Numbered from the stretch's first letter, positions 1 through 8,207 are shown. The stretch is 21,557 bases of DNA from JAEWSN01 sp038249175 (GCA_038249175.1 JBBRWP010000023.1:1-21557); one strand, 5' to 3'. The notes: a model not told the origin generated them from the letters alone. Translations and numbers: made by a program.

Positions 1-6
1 AAATAT

Positions 7-218
7 GATTCTACCGTAATAACCCGAAAATGCTCCAGGTTGCATGGGCGAGCAGCAAGCTTGCTTGCGACCAGCCCAATTTGATGCCAAATCGCGGCGT
101 TAGGGGCAGTACAATGCTCCGCATTGCACTGGTAGACCGCGATATTGGCCTGAAATTGGGCATTTTCAATCGATTTCAGTCCCTTCGTAACCGAAATTTG
201 AGTTCTTACACCAGAATC
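7..218 (+). repeat. Interspersed foldable repeat, family A, copy 1 (full length)
   Basis: This is an intergenic element whose ends are inverted: GATTCTACCGTAA at 7-19 faces TTACACCAGAATC at 206-218. Inside, a block around TTTGATGCCAAATCGCGG pairs imperfectly with CCGCGATATTGGCCTGAAAT, and CCGAAAATG pairs with CATTTTCAATCG. Two extra hairpins lie within, one around GCAAGCTTGCTTGC and one around CAATGC/GCATTG, so the whole could fold as a multi-armed structure. The same blocks recur at 1458-1618 and, inverted, at 8541-8636. It is a small non-autonomous element (MITE-like) or a structured RNA repeat; no protein is encoded. Confidence 0.75.
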
Positions 219-290
219 AAATATGAATCACTGATACTGTCATTATGTTAAATTTGAACCAGACAGTACACTAGGTACAGGCGGTAGCAT

Positions 291-1334
291 TTAGCTATCC
301 AATCGTGACGCATACCCGCCGGAAGCGGATAAACTGTTATTTTTCAAGAGATCCAAATCTTCCAGCGCCTTGCCGGTGCCAAGCGCCACACAGGAAACAG
401 CTTCATCTGCAATGACCACATTAATCCCCGTTTTTTCCCGGAGCAGTTTATCAAAGCCATAGATAAGGCTGCCACCACCGGTCATCACAATGCCGCGGTC
501 GCTGATATCGGACGCCAGTTCCGGCGGTGTTCGTTCCAAAACGGAATGCACCGCTTCGACTATGGCCGATACCGGCTCTTCCAACGCTTCCATTGTTTCC
601 TGAGAAGACACTTTCAATGTTCTCGGCAAACCGGAAACCAGGTTGCGTCCGCGAATTTCCATAAATACTTCCTGGGTTCTGGGATAGACCGTGCCAATAC
701 TAATTTTCAAGTCTTCTGCCGTGCGTTCGCCAATCATAATATTGTGCTTTTTCCGCATATAGCGCACAATGGCTTCATCAAATTTATCTCCGGCGATTTT
801 AATGGAGGTGCTGACAACCGTCCCCCCCAGAGAGATAACGGCAATATCCGTAGTTCCGCCGCCGATATCTACCACCATGCTGCCACAGGCTTTGGCTATA
901 TCGATGCCGGCGCCGATGGCGGCTGCAATGGGTTCTTCAATCAGATAAGTTTTTCTGGCACCTGCCTGCATGGCTGCATCTTCAACCGCACGTTTTTCAA
1001 CTTCCGTGACACCGGAAGGGACACAAATCATCACCCGCGGCTTAAAAAGGCGAAAAAAGCCGCGGGATGAAACTTTATTAATAAAGTGCTTCAACATTTT
1101 TTCTGTAATTTGATAGTCAGAAATAACGCCCTCACGCAAAGGGCGGATGGCCACGATGTTTCCCGGTGTACGCCCCAGCATTTTTCGGGCTTCTTCCCCC
1201 ACCGCCAACATACGGTTGGTGTTTTTATCGATGGCCACGACAGAAGGTTCCCGCAACACGATACCCTTACCTTTGATATAAACCAAAACCGTTGCTGTGC
1301 CTAAATCAATACCGATATCCATTCCGAATCCCAT
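291..1334 (-). CDS. mreB: Rod-shape determining protein MreB/Mbl (bacterial actin)
   Basis: This is an actin-like ATPase that forms membrane-associated filaments guiding lateral peptidoglycan synthesis. At 347 residues it has the usual family length. Visible motifs are the phosphate-1 loop DIGIDLGTA (6-14), EEPIAAAIGAG (133-143), the phosphate-2 loop VVDIGGGTTD (154-163) and the adenosine motif TGGG (285-288). The start at 1334 follows a GGGGTAGG-type site; an internal ATG at 1322 is possible but would trim the N terminus. The usual mreC/mreD partners are not adjacent, so this may be a stand-alone paralog such as Mbl or MreBH. The C terminus (about 325-347) is a short Ser/Gly-rich tail. A SigA-like promoter is proposed at 1397-1425. 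Confidence 0.95.
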   Translation of the reverse strand: MGFGMDIGIDLGTATVLVYIKGKGIVLREPSVVAIDKNTNRMLAVGEEARKMLGRTPGNIVAIRPLREGVISDYQITEKMLKHFINKVSSRGFFRLFKPRVMICVPSGVTEVEKRAVEDAAMQAGARKTYLIEEPIAAAIGAGIDIAKACGSMVVDIGGGTTDIAVISLGGTVVSTSIKIAGDKFDEAIVRYMRKKHNIMIGERTAEDLKISIGTVYPRTQEVFMEIRGRNLVSGLPRTLKVSSQETMEALEEPVSAIVEAVHSVLERTPPELASDISDRGIVMTGGGSLIYGFDKLLREKTGINVVIADEAVSCVALGTGKALEDLDLLKNNSLSASGGYASRLDS

Positions 1335-1396
1335 AGCCTACCCCTACTCTACTGCGATGCTTTCAATCCCTGTGCCCGAATCATCTTGCCTTCACC

Positions 1397-1425
1397 ATAT
1401 TAACAATAAAACCTGTGAAATACAA
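1397..1425 (-). promoter_or_regulatory. Candidate SigA promoter for mreB
   Basis: On the minus strand, TTGTAT (1420-1425) is followed after 17 bp by TAATAT (1397-1402), about 60 bp upstream of the mreB start. The match to TTGACA/TATAAT is moderate and the spacing is ideal. Prediction only. Confidence 0.45.
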
Positions 1426-1457
1426 TAAAAATACCCAGCAAATCGGTGTGAACCCGA

Positions 1458-1618
1458 GATTCTAGTGTAACAACCCGAAAATATTTCGATTTGATGCCAA
1501 ATCAGTCTTCGACACTGTGCTATGCGCAGCGCACATAATGCGATATTGGCCTAAAATCGGTCATTTTCAATCAATTTCAGCCCCTCCGGAGCCTAAATCG
1601 GGGTTTTTACACAGAATC
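1458..1618 (+). repeat. Interspersed foldable repeat, family A, copy 2
   Basis: It shares with copy 1 the left end GATTCTAGTGTAACAACCCG, the block TTTGATGCCAAATC, the block GCGATATTGGCCTAAAATCG, CATTTTCAATC and the right end TTTTTACACAGAATC. At 161 bp it is shorter than copy 1 because the central arms differ. Near the right end, CCCCTCCGGAGCC is followed by AAATCGGGG, giving a GC-rich hairpin as at 5926-5974. It lies between the divergent mreB and amidase genes. Confidence 0.75.
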
Positions 1619-1737
1619 ACCCGTTCAACGGTTTCACATCGGCGATATACGTTGGCAAACCCGCACCCATGATTTGTCGTTGCCAGCCCCACCTTTGTTA
1701 CGTTTCTCCAACAATTGTGTATCGCACCGTCCCGGCT

Positions 1738-1944
1738 TCTGCTTCGCATGTATAATAGAGAGGAGTCGAACAGGAACGTTTCGACCTCTGCAAGATTAAA
1801 AAACTGCTTCGCATGCATCATGGTGAAGAGTCGAACAGGAACGTTTCGACCTCTGCAAGATTAAAAAACTGCTTCGCATGCATCATGGTGAAGAGTCGAA
1901 CAGGAGCGTTTCGACCTCTGCAAGATTAAAAAACTGCTTCGCAT
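1738..1944 (+). repeat. 65-bp tandem repeat, three units, in the amidase leader
   Basis: Units begin at 1763, 1828 and 1893 with exact 65-bp spacing (GAGTCGAACAGG each time) and run to CTGCTTCGCAT, with a partial unit in front at 1738-1750. Sequence between units is almost identical, with one A/G change in the third unit. Each unit carries a near-palindrome (GAGTCGAAC facing GTTTCGACCTC). A TATAAT at 1751-1756 sits inside the partial first unit, without a clear -35. The array ends 57 bp before the amidase start, so it may be transcribed as a series of hairpins. Together with copy 2 of family A it accounts for most of the 667-bp gap 1335-2001; bases 1619-1737 show nothing else recognisable. 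Confidence 0.9.
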
Positions 1945-2001
1945 ATTAAAAGAATGCAGCCCCCTGAGGGTTTGAAACAATCATTAAGAGGTGAATTATA
2001 T

Positions 2002-5000
2002 ATGCACAACATTTTACGAATGATTTCGGCTACTGTACTTTCCATCCCTTTGCTTTTCACCCCGCTTTCAGCCGTGATGACCGGTACTGGCAGCGGTACC
2101 AGTGACGGGACAAAAAACGAAGGGGCAAAAACTTATAGTTCTGCACCTGGCAAAACACCTGAAGCATTTATCGTACCTGTAAATACCCCGGCAGGTATAC
2201 TTCCCGGCGTTCCCGGTGCGCAAACAGAATTGCGCGGTCTATGGGTTGCCACCGTTGTGAACATTGATTGGCCAAAAAAACCAACAACCGATGTCGCCGC
2301 CTTGAAGAAGGAAGCCCTTGAAGCGCTGGACTTCGCAAAATCGCATCGCTTCAACGCGGTGTTTTTGCAGGTGCGCCCTACCTCTGATGCTTTTTACGCA
2401 TCTAAACTGGTTCCCTGGTCCAAATACCTCACCGGCATGCAGGGCATGGCACCGGCAGACGGCTTCGACCCGCTGCAATTTTGGATAGACGCCGCCCATG
2501 AACGCGGCATCGAACTGCATGCCTGGCTGAACCCTTACCGTATTACTAAGAGTAGCGCGGCAGACCCGGACACGTCGCTCGCATCCCTGGCAAACGGAAA
2601 TCCGGCAAAAGTTCACCCGGATTGGGTCATCCGGCACAAAGACGGTAATTTGTATTACAACCCGGGTATGCCCGAAGTCAGAAGTTTCCTGCTTTCTTGT
2701 GTCAGTGAAATTATCGACAATTATGCTGTGGATGGCGTTCATTTTGACGACTATTTTTACCCGGACGGTTCTGCTACAAAAGAAAGTGGCACCCGTATCA
2801 GTGCCGGGGGAAAAGCAACGACGAATGGCAAGTACGCATCCCCTTTTGACGACAGCACCGCCTATTTCCGCTACGGCCAGGGCGCAGCCACATTGGATGA
2901 TTGGCGCAGGGATAATGTGAACCGCCTGATTCAGGATGTATCTGCTCTGGTTCATCAAAAAAATCCGAAACTTCGTTTTGGGGTCAGTCCCTTTGCCATT
3001 TGGAAAAATGTTTCTTCTGACCCCAAAGGCAGCGATACGGCCGGTTCTGAATCTTATACAAGCCATGCAGCCGATACACGCAAATGGGTGAAAGAAGGCT
3101 GGATAGACTACATCATGCCGCAGATTTACTGGCAGATTGGCTACAAAATCGCTGATTATCAAAAAATATCCGACTGGTGGGTTGATGTTGTCAAAGGCAC
3201 AAATGTGGACTTATATATTGGTCAAGCAGCCTATCGCATGGATGCGGATGACCCGGCCTCTTCTTTTTATGGTGTTGTGGAACTCGAAAAACAAATGGCC
3301 GTCAATCAAAAACAGTCAGCCGTGAAAGGCTCTGTTTTCTTTAGCTATCAGTCTTTTGTTCAAAGACCCGGTCTGGCGGATGTTTTGAAAGGGATATGGG
3401 AAAAGGCGGATGGCTTTTCCACACCGCAAGTACCGAGGATTTTAAGTCTTTTGGGATTGGACGACGTTGCGGCGAGTAAACTCGGTGTTCAAGCGTTGAA
3501 AGTAGCCAGGCCCCCGAGCAGTCAAAAAACAAACTATAGCAGTTTTTATATTACGGGGACATCCAATCCGGACAAGACGCTTTATTATAATGGAAATCGC
3601 GTGGATAACCGCTCCGAAAACGGCTTTTTCGGTTTCCTGGTGCCACTGACACAAGGACATAACACTGTGGTGCTTTCGCAGGAAGGCAGCTATGTCGTGC
3701 GCAACCTGTACAGAAATAAAACATCTACAGGCGCAAAGGCTTCTCCAATCAAAATGGTTTCCGCAGAAATCCCGTCCAGCTCCGTTTATCCGCAAGCACC
3801 TTTATACGGCCAACCCGGAGAAACTTATGTGCTTTCCTGCACGGCCCCCATCGGTGCGAAGGTAACGGTTAAAGTAGGCGGCATGACCTACAATATGACC
3901 CCGGCCACCACCAAAAATCCGGGCAAAGGCACCTATCCCACCACGTACAAATTTTCCTGGGTGATGCCCAAACAAAGTGGCACAGCACGCGTGGTGGATG
4001 CCGGCGCACCAGTCTATAAATCGACCTACCTTGGCAAAACCAAAACCCGCTCAGCGCCGGCGAAAGTGGGCATCGTGATGCCGGGTTCTCCTTTTTACGC
4101 CACAATGACAGGAGATCCAAGCGAGAGCTATCAGGAAATGTCTACTTCCGGCGGCACCTGGTTCTACCTGCCAAAAGGAACAAGGGATGCGGTGACAGGC
4201 ATCGTGAGCAATTATGCTCGCCTGGCTTCTGGCCTTTTTGTAAAAACAAATGTGATACGATTGGATAAAGAAAAGAATCCTATCGTTGCAACGGTATCTG
4301 CTGCAGACTATGCCGTTGGTGGCACAAGCGATGTCTTCCGTTTTTCCATGTCGGCACCTGTGGCAGTTACCACGAATTATGACGGAAAGAAACTGAGGAT
4401 TTCTGTGCCGCTGGCAACGTCGCTGGCTCTCCCTGTTTTATCTGAAAATACTCTTTTTTCAGCAGTGTCAACCGAAAAAAGTGGCAGCGGCCTGCGGTAC
4501 ATATTCACCATCAAAGAAGGTGAGCAACTTGATGGTTTCGCACCGGTCCAGAACAACTTGGATTACCACGTTGTGTTAAAAAGGCATATCGTTTCTATTG
4601 CCGGAGAAAGACCCCTTACAGGGAAAACCATTTTACTTGATCCCGGCCATGGTGGGGATGTGGACGATCCGGATGGTGATACCGGTGCCATTGGACCCCT
4701 GGGCAGCTTGTGGTCAGAACGCAATATCAACCTGGAAAATGCCTGGGTGATCAAGGCCGAATTGGAGAAACTGGGCGCAATGGTGACGATGACACGCACA
4801 GACGACAGTTTTGTGTCTTTGAAGGCTCGTTTAGACATTTCACGGGCACTGCAACCCGACCTCTTCATTGCTATTCACGCCGACAGCATGAATGATAATG
4901 TGGATATTTCTAAACTGTCCGGCTTTTCTGTTTTCTATCGTGAACCCCTGGCTGCTTCTTTGGGAGAAGCCGTTCGGAAAAACGTGGTGGAAGGTCTGGG

Positions 5001-5196
5001 CAAAAAAGACCGACGTCTGAATAAAAAGAATTTCTATGTGATTCGCGGCACCTGGGCACCTTCAATTCTCATTGAGATGGGCTTTGTGCCCAACCCGGTG
5101 GAGTTTGAAAAGTTGATTGATCCGGTTGAACAGGCGCGAATGGCTTCAGCGATTGGTTCAGCTGTGGTGCAGTGGTATGCGAAGGCCAATGAGTAG
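2002..5196 (+). CDS. Secreted GHL10-family hydrolase fused to N-acetylmuramoyl-L-alanine amidase (Amidase_3)
   Basis: This is a probable cell-wall remodelling enzyme of 1064 residues. The start at 2002 is chosen over the upstream ATG at 1954 because AAGAGGTG lies just before it and it opens directly into a signal peptide (about 1-25, hydrophobic LSIPLLFTPLSA). Residues about 70-470 match the glycosyl-hydrolase-like GHL10 (DUF187) domain: ELRGLWVATVVNIDWP, VDGVHFDDYFYP, FGVSPFAIWKN and WIDYIMPQIYWQ. A long middle region (about 490-870) of apparent beta-rich repeats follows. The C-terminal amidase has its zinc ligands and catalytic residue intact: H883 (DPGHGG), E906 (SERN), H959 (AIHAD) and E1025 (IEMGF). 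The amidase activity cuts the bond between MurNAc and the stem peptide; the GHL10 substrate is not known here. It is transcribed divergently from mreB. Confidence 0.93.
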   Translation: MHNILRMISATVLSIPLLFTPLSAVMTGTGSGTSDGTKNEGAKTYSSAPGKTPEAFIVPVNTPAGILPGVPGAQTELRGLWVATVVNIDWPKKPTTDVAALKKEALEALDFAKSHRFNAVFLQVRPTSDAFYASKLVPWSKYLTGMQGMAPADGFDPLQFWIDAAHERGIELHAWLNPYRITKSSAADPDTSLASLANGNPAKVHPDWVIRHKDGNLYYNPGMPEVRSFLLSCVSEIIDNYAVDGVHFDDYFYPDGSATKESGTRISAGGKATTNGKYASPFDDSTAYFRYGQGAATLDDWRRDNVNRLIQDVSALVHQKNPKLRFGVSPFAIWKNVSSDPKGSDTAGSESYTSHAADTRKWVKEGWIDYIMPQIYWQIGYKIADYQKISDWWVDVVKGTNVDLYIGQAAYRMDADDPASSFYGVVELEKQMAVNQKQSAVKGSVFFSYQSFVQRPGLADVLKGIWEKADGFSTPQVPRILSLLGLDDVAASKLGVQALKVARPPSSQKTNYSSFYITGTSNPDKTLYYNGNRVDNRSENGFFGFLVPLTQGHNTVVLSQEGSYVVRNLYRNKTSTGAKASPIKMVSAEIPSSSVYPQAPLYGQPGETYVLSCTAPIGAKVTVKVGGMTYNMTPATTKNPGKGTYPTTYKFSWVMPKQSGTARVVDAGAPVYKSTYLGKTKTRSAPAKVGIVMPGSPFYATMTGDPSESYQEMSTSGGTWFYLPKGTRDAVTGIVSNYARLASGLFVKTNVIRLDKEKNPIVATVSAADYAVGGTSDVFRFSMSAPVAVTTNYDGKKLRISVPLATSLALPVLSENTLFSAVSTEKSGSGLRYIFTIKEGEQLDGFAPVQNNLDYHVVLKRHIVSIAGERPLTGKTILLDPGHGGDVDDPDGDTGAIGPLGSLWSERNINLENAWVIKAELEKLGAMVTMTRTDDSFVSLKARLDISRALQPDLFIAIHADSMNDNVDISKLSGFSVFYREPLAASLGEAVRKNVVEGLGKKDRRLNKKNFYVIRGTWAPSILIEMGFVPNPVEFEKLIDPVEQARMASAIGSAVVQWYAKANE

Positions 5197-5253
5197 CCTG
5201 TGACATTTAAAACTTGTTCATTCTGACTGATAACAACAAGCACAGCCAAGTTT

Positions 5254-5277
5254 CACCATGCCTGTTGGTGCATTTTT
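5254..5277 (+). terminator. Possible weak terminator after the amidase gene
   Basis: CACCA (5254-5258) pairs with TGGTG (5266-5270) around a 7-base loop, followed by CATTTTT. The short stem makes this a weak candidate. Confidence 0.4.
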
Positions 5278-5347
5278 AATTGGTACAGAGTACTCGTTTT
5301 GATACCAACGCTTGAAAGAGGTTCGCCATGAGATTAACAACTCAGCT

Positions 5348-5437
5348 TGTGACTTCCTTTACCATTGAGATCGACAGGAAACGAACTTAACATGTGACTT
5401 TCTAAGCAATTTCAATCGACAGGAAACGGAGTTCGAC
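5348..5437 (+). repeat. 45-bp tandem duplication in the tadA leader
   Basis: TGTGACTTCC at 5348 recurs as TGTGACTTTC at 5393, and ATCGACAGGAAACG recurs 45 bp apart (5370 and 5415). The second unit provides the tadA ribosome binding site. Just upstream, GTTCGCCATGAGATTAAC (from 5331) resembles the tadA start itself, GTTCGACATGATATTAAC, so a third diverged copy may be present. The rest of the 5197-5437 gap shows only a weak terminator. Confidence 0.75.
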
Positions 5438-5902
5438 ATGATATTAACGGCACACGTTAACCCGTTTATGCAAGAAGCACTCATGGTGGCAGCACAAAAA
5501 ACCAAAGCCTCCGGCGATGTTCCGGTGGGTGCTGTTGTTGTCAAAGACGGCACCATCATCAGTTTTGGTTGGAATGTGCGAGAAGCAAAACAAAGTGTGC
5601 TTGGCCATGCCGAAATGATGGCCATTGAAGCAGCCTGTTCTGCGCTTCAATCGTGGCGACTGGACGGGTGCGATCTTTACGTCACCCTGGAACCCTGCGC
5701 CATGTGCGCTTCGGCCATTATACAAGCCCGCATGCGGGCTGTCTACTTCGGTACATGGGACACAAAAGCCGGTGCGGCCGGTTCCGTCATCAATTTATTC
5801 AATGAACCTTGGCTAAACCATAGGGTTATTGTCTACGAAGGTATGATGGAAGTCGCTTGCAAGAAGCTGTTGACTGATTTTTTTAAGGACCTTCGCGTTT
5901 GA
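5438..5902 (+). CDS. tadA: tRNA-specific adenosine deaminase TadA
   Basis: This zinc enzyme converts A34 to inosine in tRNA-Arg(ACG), so that one tRNA can read CGU, CGC and CGA. At 154 residues it is a normal length. The deaminase signature is intact: H57-A58-E59 (zinc ligand and proton-shuttling Glu) and P86-C87-A88-M89-C90 (the other two zinc ligands). The start at 5438 follows GGAG at 5427-5430. Some relatives act as guanine or cytosine deaminases, but the spacing and the residues around the PCAMC motif favour TadA. In Bacillus the downstream neighbours are the SRP RNA and dnaX; here a terminator follows instead. Confidence 0.93.
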   Translation: MILTAHVNPFMQEALMVAAQKTKASGDVPVGAVVVKDGTIISFGWNVREAKQSVLGHAEMMAIEAACSALQSWRLDGCDLYVTLEPCAMCASAIIQARMRAVYFGTWDTKAGAAGSVINLFNEPWLNHRVIVYEGMMEVACKKLLTDFFKDLRV

Positions 5903-5925
5903 CATACGCCACGGATGAATATCCT

Positions 5926-5974
5926 GCAGGAACCCCGATTTTGTCTCCTTCGGAGTCGAAATCGGGGTTCCTGC
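5926..5974. terminator. Strong bidirectional hairpin between convergent tadA and fic
   Basis: GCAGGAACCCCGATTT (5926-5941) pairs with AAATCGGGGTTCCTGC (5959-5974), and the inner CTCC/GGAG arms close a TTC-type loop, giving a very stable stem between two converging genes. No long U tract follows on either side. The right flank (TGCACCAGAATC, to 5983) matches the right end of repeat family A, so this is probably a solo right half of that element reused as a terminator. Confidence 0.7.
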
Positions 5975-5992
5975 ACCAGAATCACAGATGAT

Positions 5993-6883
5993 TCAGTATG
6001 GAATTCTAAAATAATCCATTGCTTTCTGAAACTGATCCTGTGCGGTCAGGCAAGTATCCCGTAAATATCCTTTATCGTTATCCCACTCTTTCAGGCCACG
6101 ATAGTAAAATATTTTAAGCCCCTCCGAAATAATAAACGGTACGATGTTGTGCCTTAAGCATTCCTTGAACAGGATTAAGCGGCCAACACGACCATTCCCA
6201 TCCTGAAAAGGATGAATGCGTTCAAAAGTCACATGAAATTGGAGGAGATCATCCAGTGTTTTTGTTTCAATGGTATTGTAGCTTTTCAAAAGCACCTGTA
6301 TTTGCTGATGAACATCTTCTGGCAAAACCGTTTCCATACCGCCAACTTCATTGGGCATTTTTTTATACTCACCCAAGGCAAACCAAGGCTTTCGGCTGTC
6401 TTCCGTTCCATTCTTCAGCAAATAATGCAAATCCTTCAACTGCTTCTCACTTGGCGTATGGGTTGCATGGTCTAGAATATAGTCTATACAGCGAAAATGG
6501 TTTGTCGTTTCGATAATATCATCTACATTCAAGGCGCCTTCTGTTATGCCAATGGTCGCCGTTTCAAAGATGAACCGTGTCTGTTCATGGCTAAGCATGC
6601 TCCCTTCGATGTGGTTAGAGTTGTATGTCAAATCTATCTGCACTTTATGATAGATGCCGCCTGAAGTGCGACTGTTTTTTTCATTTTTCAGAGAATCCAG
6701 TAGTGTTGGCGGCAACATTGTTTTTTTGTTCTTCCGTTGCGGTTTTTTAGCATTTTCAGGTATGCCCCATGTTTTTCCTGTCAGCACAGCACCGGGCACT
6801 CTCCCTTTGCTGCAGTAGTCGCGCACGCTCCGCTCCGAGCATTGCCACCTTTCTGCGGTTTGTGTCACTGAAAGAACTTTCAT
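5993..6883 (-). CDS. Fic-domain protein with N-terminal helix-turn-helix (class II Fic)
   Basis: This is a probable AMP-transferase (AMPylator) acting on protein hydroxyl groups. The start at 6883 is preferred to the longer upstream frame because GGAGG (6891-6895) lies 7 bases before it; the protein is then 296 residues. Residues about 1-45 form a MerR/excisionase-like DNA-binding helix-turn-helix (VTQTAERWQCSERSVRDYC). The inhibitory helix motif (S/T)xxxE(G/N) is present as S89-NHI-E93-G94, placing it in class II (inhibitor on the same chain, N-terminal). The catalytic motif HPFQDGNGRVGR (224-235) is complete, including the catalytic His and the nucleotide-binding residues. There is no separate antitoxin, as expected for this class. 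It follows alkD in the same direction, with a 328-bp gap holding repeats and a candidate promoter. The target protein cannot be inferred. Confidence 0.93.
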   Translation of the reverse strand: MKVLSVTQTAERWQCSERSVRDYCSKGRVPGAVLTGKTWGIPENAKKPQRKNKKTMLPPTLLDSLKNEKNSRTSGGIYHKVQIDLTYNSNHIEGSMLSHEQTRFIFETATIGITEGALNVDDIIETTNHFRCIDYILDHATHTPSEKQLKDLHYLLKNGTEDSRKPWFALGEYKKMPNEVGGMETVLPEDVHQQIQVLLKSYNTIETKTLDDLLQFHVTFERIHPFQDGNGRVGRLILFKECLRHNIVPFIISEGLKIFYYRGLKEWDNDKGYLRDTCLTAQDQFQKAMDYFRIPY

Positions 6884-7068
6884 TTCAAGTCCTCCAATTA
6901 AGTTCTCGAACGTCATCAGTGTAGACAATGGATATCGTGTAGTGTGCAGACTTGTTAAAGACAAGAAGTATAGCAGGTTCAATTTTGCTAAAGAATAAGT
7001 AAATTTTTTCGCGCTGTTGAGTTTTGTAGATTTGATGAAATCATTCCACACAAACATCCAACAAATTA

Positions 7069-7099
7069 AGTATATCACTTTATCGGCAAATAAAATCAA
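7069..7099 (-). promoter_or_regulatory. Candidate fic promoter with an operator-like core in its spacer
   Basis: On the minus strand, TTGATT (7094-7099) and TATACT (7069-7074) are separated by 19 bp. The spacer carries TTTGCCGATAA, which repeats the ATTGCCGAT core of the upstream iterons. A protein bound there would block RNA polymerase, so autoregulation by the Fic protein's own DNA-binding domain is possible. Prediction only. Confidence 0.35.
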
Positions 7100-7113
7100 A
7101 AAGTATTTTATAA

Positions 7114-7172
7114 TTTTTGAATATTGCCGATGTTTTTTGAATATTGTTGATATTTTTTGAATATTGCCGATG
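7114..7172. repeat. Three 20-bp iterons upstream of fic
   Basis: TTTTTTGAATATTGCCGATG repeats with an exact 20-bp period (GAATATTG at 7119, 7139 and 7159); the middle unit reads GTTGAT instead of GCCGAT. A further core in the opposite orientation, TATCGGCAAAT, lies at 7081-7091. Spacing of about two helical turns places all sites on nearly the same face of the DNA. The gap 6884-7211 holds these iterons, the candidate promoter and an untranslated leader of about 180 bases. Confidence 0.8.
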
Positions 7173-7211
7173 TTTTTTTCATCCTATGATCAGACTTGTC
7201 AAAACGCTGTA

Positions 7212-7901
7212 TTATTTTTTCATCGCACGCAAACATTCCTTCATTTCAGGAGAAATGCGGTAGCTTTCCACCGCTTTTTGTATCGTTTTGTTGTGTGTCC
7301 ATTTTTCCAAACACCCTTCCTGTATGTAGGGCAATGCAGCGTCAACTTGCTTGACCAGTGCTGTTGCAAAGTACCAGGCAATCATCATATTGATGTAGTA
7401 TTCGGTGGATTTTACCGATGCGACCAAAGTGAGCATTTCAGGGCGGAAGGCCGTGTCTAGATAGAAACCCAACAGCATGCCAACGCCAAAACGAACGGTG
7501 TACAGGTGGTCTGACTGTAGCCAACGTTGTATTTGTTCATAAAGTTCCGACAAGTGTTTTTTGAAAATAAGAGGTGAGAGAATGTCGCAGGTAGCCCAGT
7601 TATCCACATAGGGCAAAAAAGCTTCCAGGTCTGCTATCACTGTAGCATATTCCTTTTTTCCTGCAATCAAAAAGCCATGGAGATTGTTTTCTTCATAGTA
7701 GTGGTGCGGCAGTATTTGAAGAAATTCTGTGGACTCCGGTGTATCGGCCAGTATTTTTGCCAGCGCGCGCAGTGCCGGTGTTCGAACACCAATGACCGTT
7801 TCCGTTTGAACCGTTGGCATCAGTTTACACTGGAATGCTTTGTATTCTAAATCCTGCAGCGCGAAAAGCTGTTTCTGTATTTCTGTTTCAGTAATATTCA
7901 T
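7212..7901 (-). CDS. DNA alkylation repair protein, AlkD-like HEAT-repeat glycosylase
   Basis: This 229-residue protein matches the AlkD/AlkC-type DNA alkylation repair family (PF08713), all-helical HEAT-like repeat proteins that remove positively charged alkylated bases such as 3-methyladenine and 7-methylguanine. Typical family segments are the opening region with GVRTPALRALAKIL, FEE-type helices replaced by HYYEENNLHGFLIAG, VDNWATCDILSP and the late VRFGVGMLLGFYLD. Length is normal for the family. The start at 7901 follows AAAGGGG. It lies upstream of fic in the same direction with an independent leader between them. Assignment of the substrate is by family only; some members are inactive on the classic lesions. 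Confidence 0.9.
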   Translation of the reverse strand: MNITETEIQKQLFALQDLEYKAFQCKLMPTVQTETVIGVRTPALRALAKILADTPESTEFLQILPHHYYEENNLHGFLIAGKKEYATVIADLEAFLPYVDNWATCDILSPLIFKKHLSELYEQIQRWLQSDHLYTVRFGVGMLLGFYLDTAFRPEMLTLVASVKSTEYYINMMIAWYFATALVKQVDAALPYIQEGCLEKWTHNKTIQKAVESYRISPEMKECLRAMKK

Positions 7902-7940
7902 CTCTTAATGGCCCCTTTCTCTTCATGAAGGCTTAAAACT

Positions 7941-8168
7941 TGCTGAAATGCTACGCATTTTCAGATTAATATTATCATTTTACCCCATGCGTCCTCGTCA
8001 AGTTTGCACAATACTTGCTGAAAATGCTGCGCATTTTCAGGTTTATAAACATGCCTTTCGCTTCGCTCAGGCACAAAAAGGGATGAAATTTTTCCATTTT
8101 CAGATTTATACCTCATGCGTCCTCGTTGCATTCGCACAAAACCTGCTGAAAATGCTGCGCATTTTCAG
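7941..8168 (+). repeat. Cluster of four palindromic repeats, family B
   Basis: Four units lie in tandem: 7941-7964, 7987-8040, 8051-8104 (diverged) and 8115-8168. The good units read ATGCGTCCTCGT, a variable TTnGCACAA stretch, then TGCTGAAAATGCTGCGCATTTTCAG, which forms a hairpin with CTGAAAATGC facing GCATTTTCAG. A weaker upstream stem (TGCG facing CGCA) can form in the 8115 unit. The cluster fills the gap 7902-8244 between the alkD start and the tRNA terminator. Related single copies are at 8861-8912 and, inverted, 10713-10755. Confidence 0.8.
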
Positions 8169-8207
8169 ATTTAGCCTCTGCATTTTCCATATAATTCTCA
8201 TAAAATA

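Noticed and set aside
30..251. A 73-residue ORF on plus at the left edge
   Set aside because: It lies inside the foldable repeat and has no ribosome binding site or recognisable protein features.
1567..1821. An 84-residue ORF on minus
   Set aside because: It spans the end of a repeat copy and part of the 65-bp tandem array, with no homology signal that I can recognise.
1738..1944. Possible CRISPR array
   Set aside because: The 65-bp units are contiguous with no unique spacers between short repeats, and no cas gene is present.
2239..3162. A 307-residue ORF antisense to the amidase gene
   Set aside because: It is Cys/Arg/His-rich with an implausible composition, and lies opposite a clear GHL10 domain.
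5903..5992. SRP RNA gene after tadA, as in Bacillus
   Set aside because: The GGAAGGAAGCAGCC-type core of SRP RNA is absent and the space is filled by a hairpin terminator.
5993..7099. Longer fic reading frame starting at 7099
   Set aside because: The extra 72 residues lack a ribosome binding site, overlap the predicted promoter and precede a well-placed GGAGG at the 6883 start.
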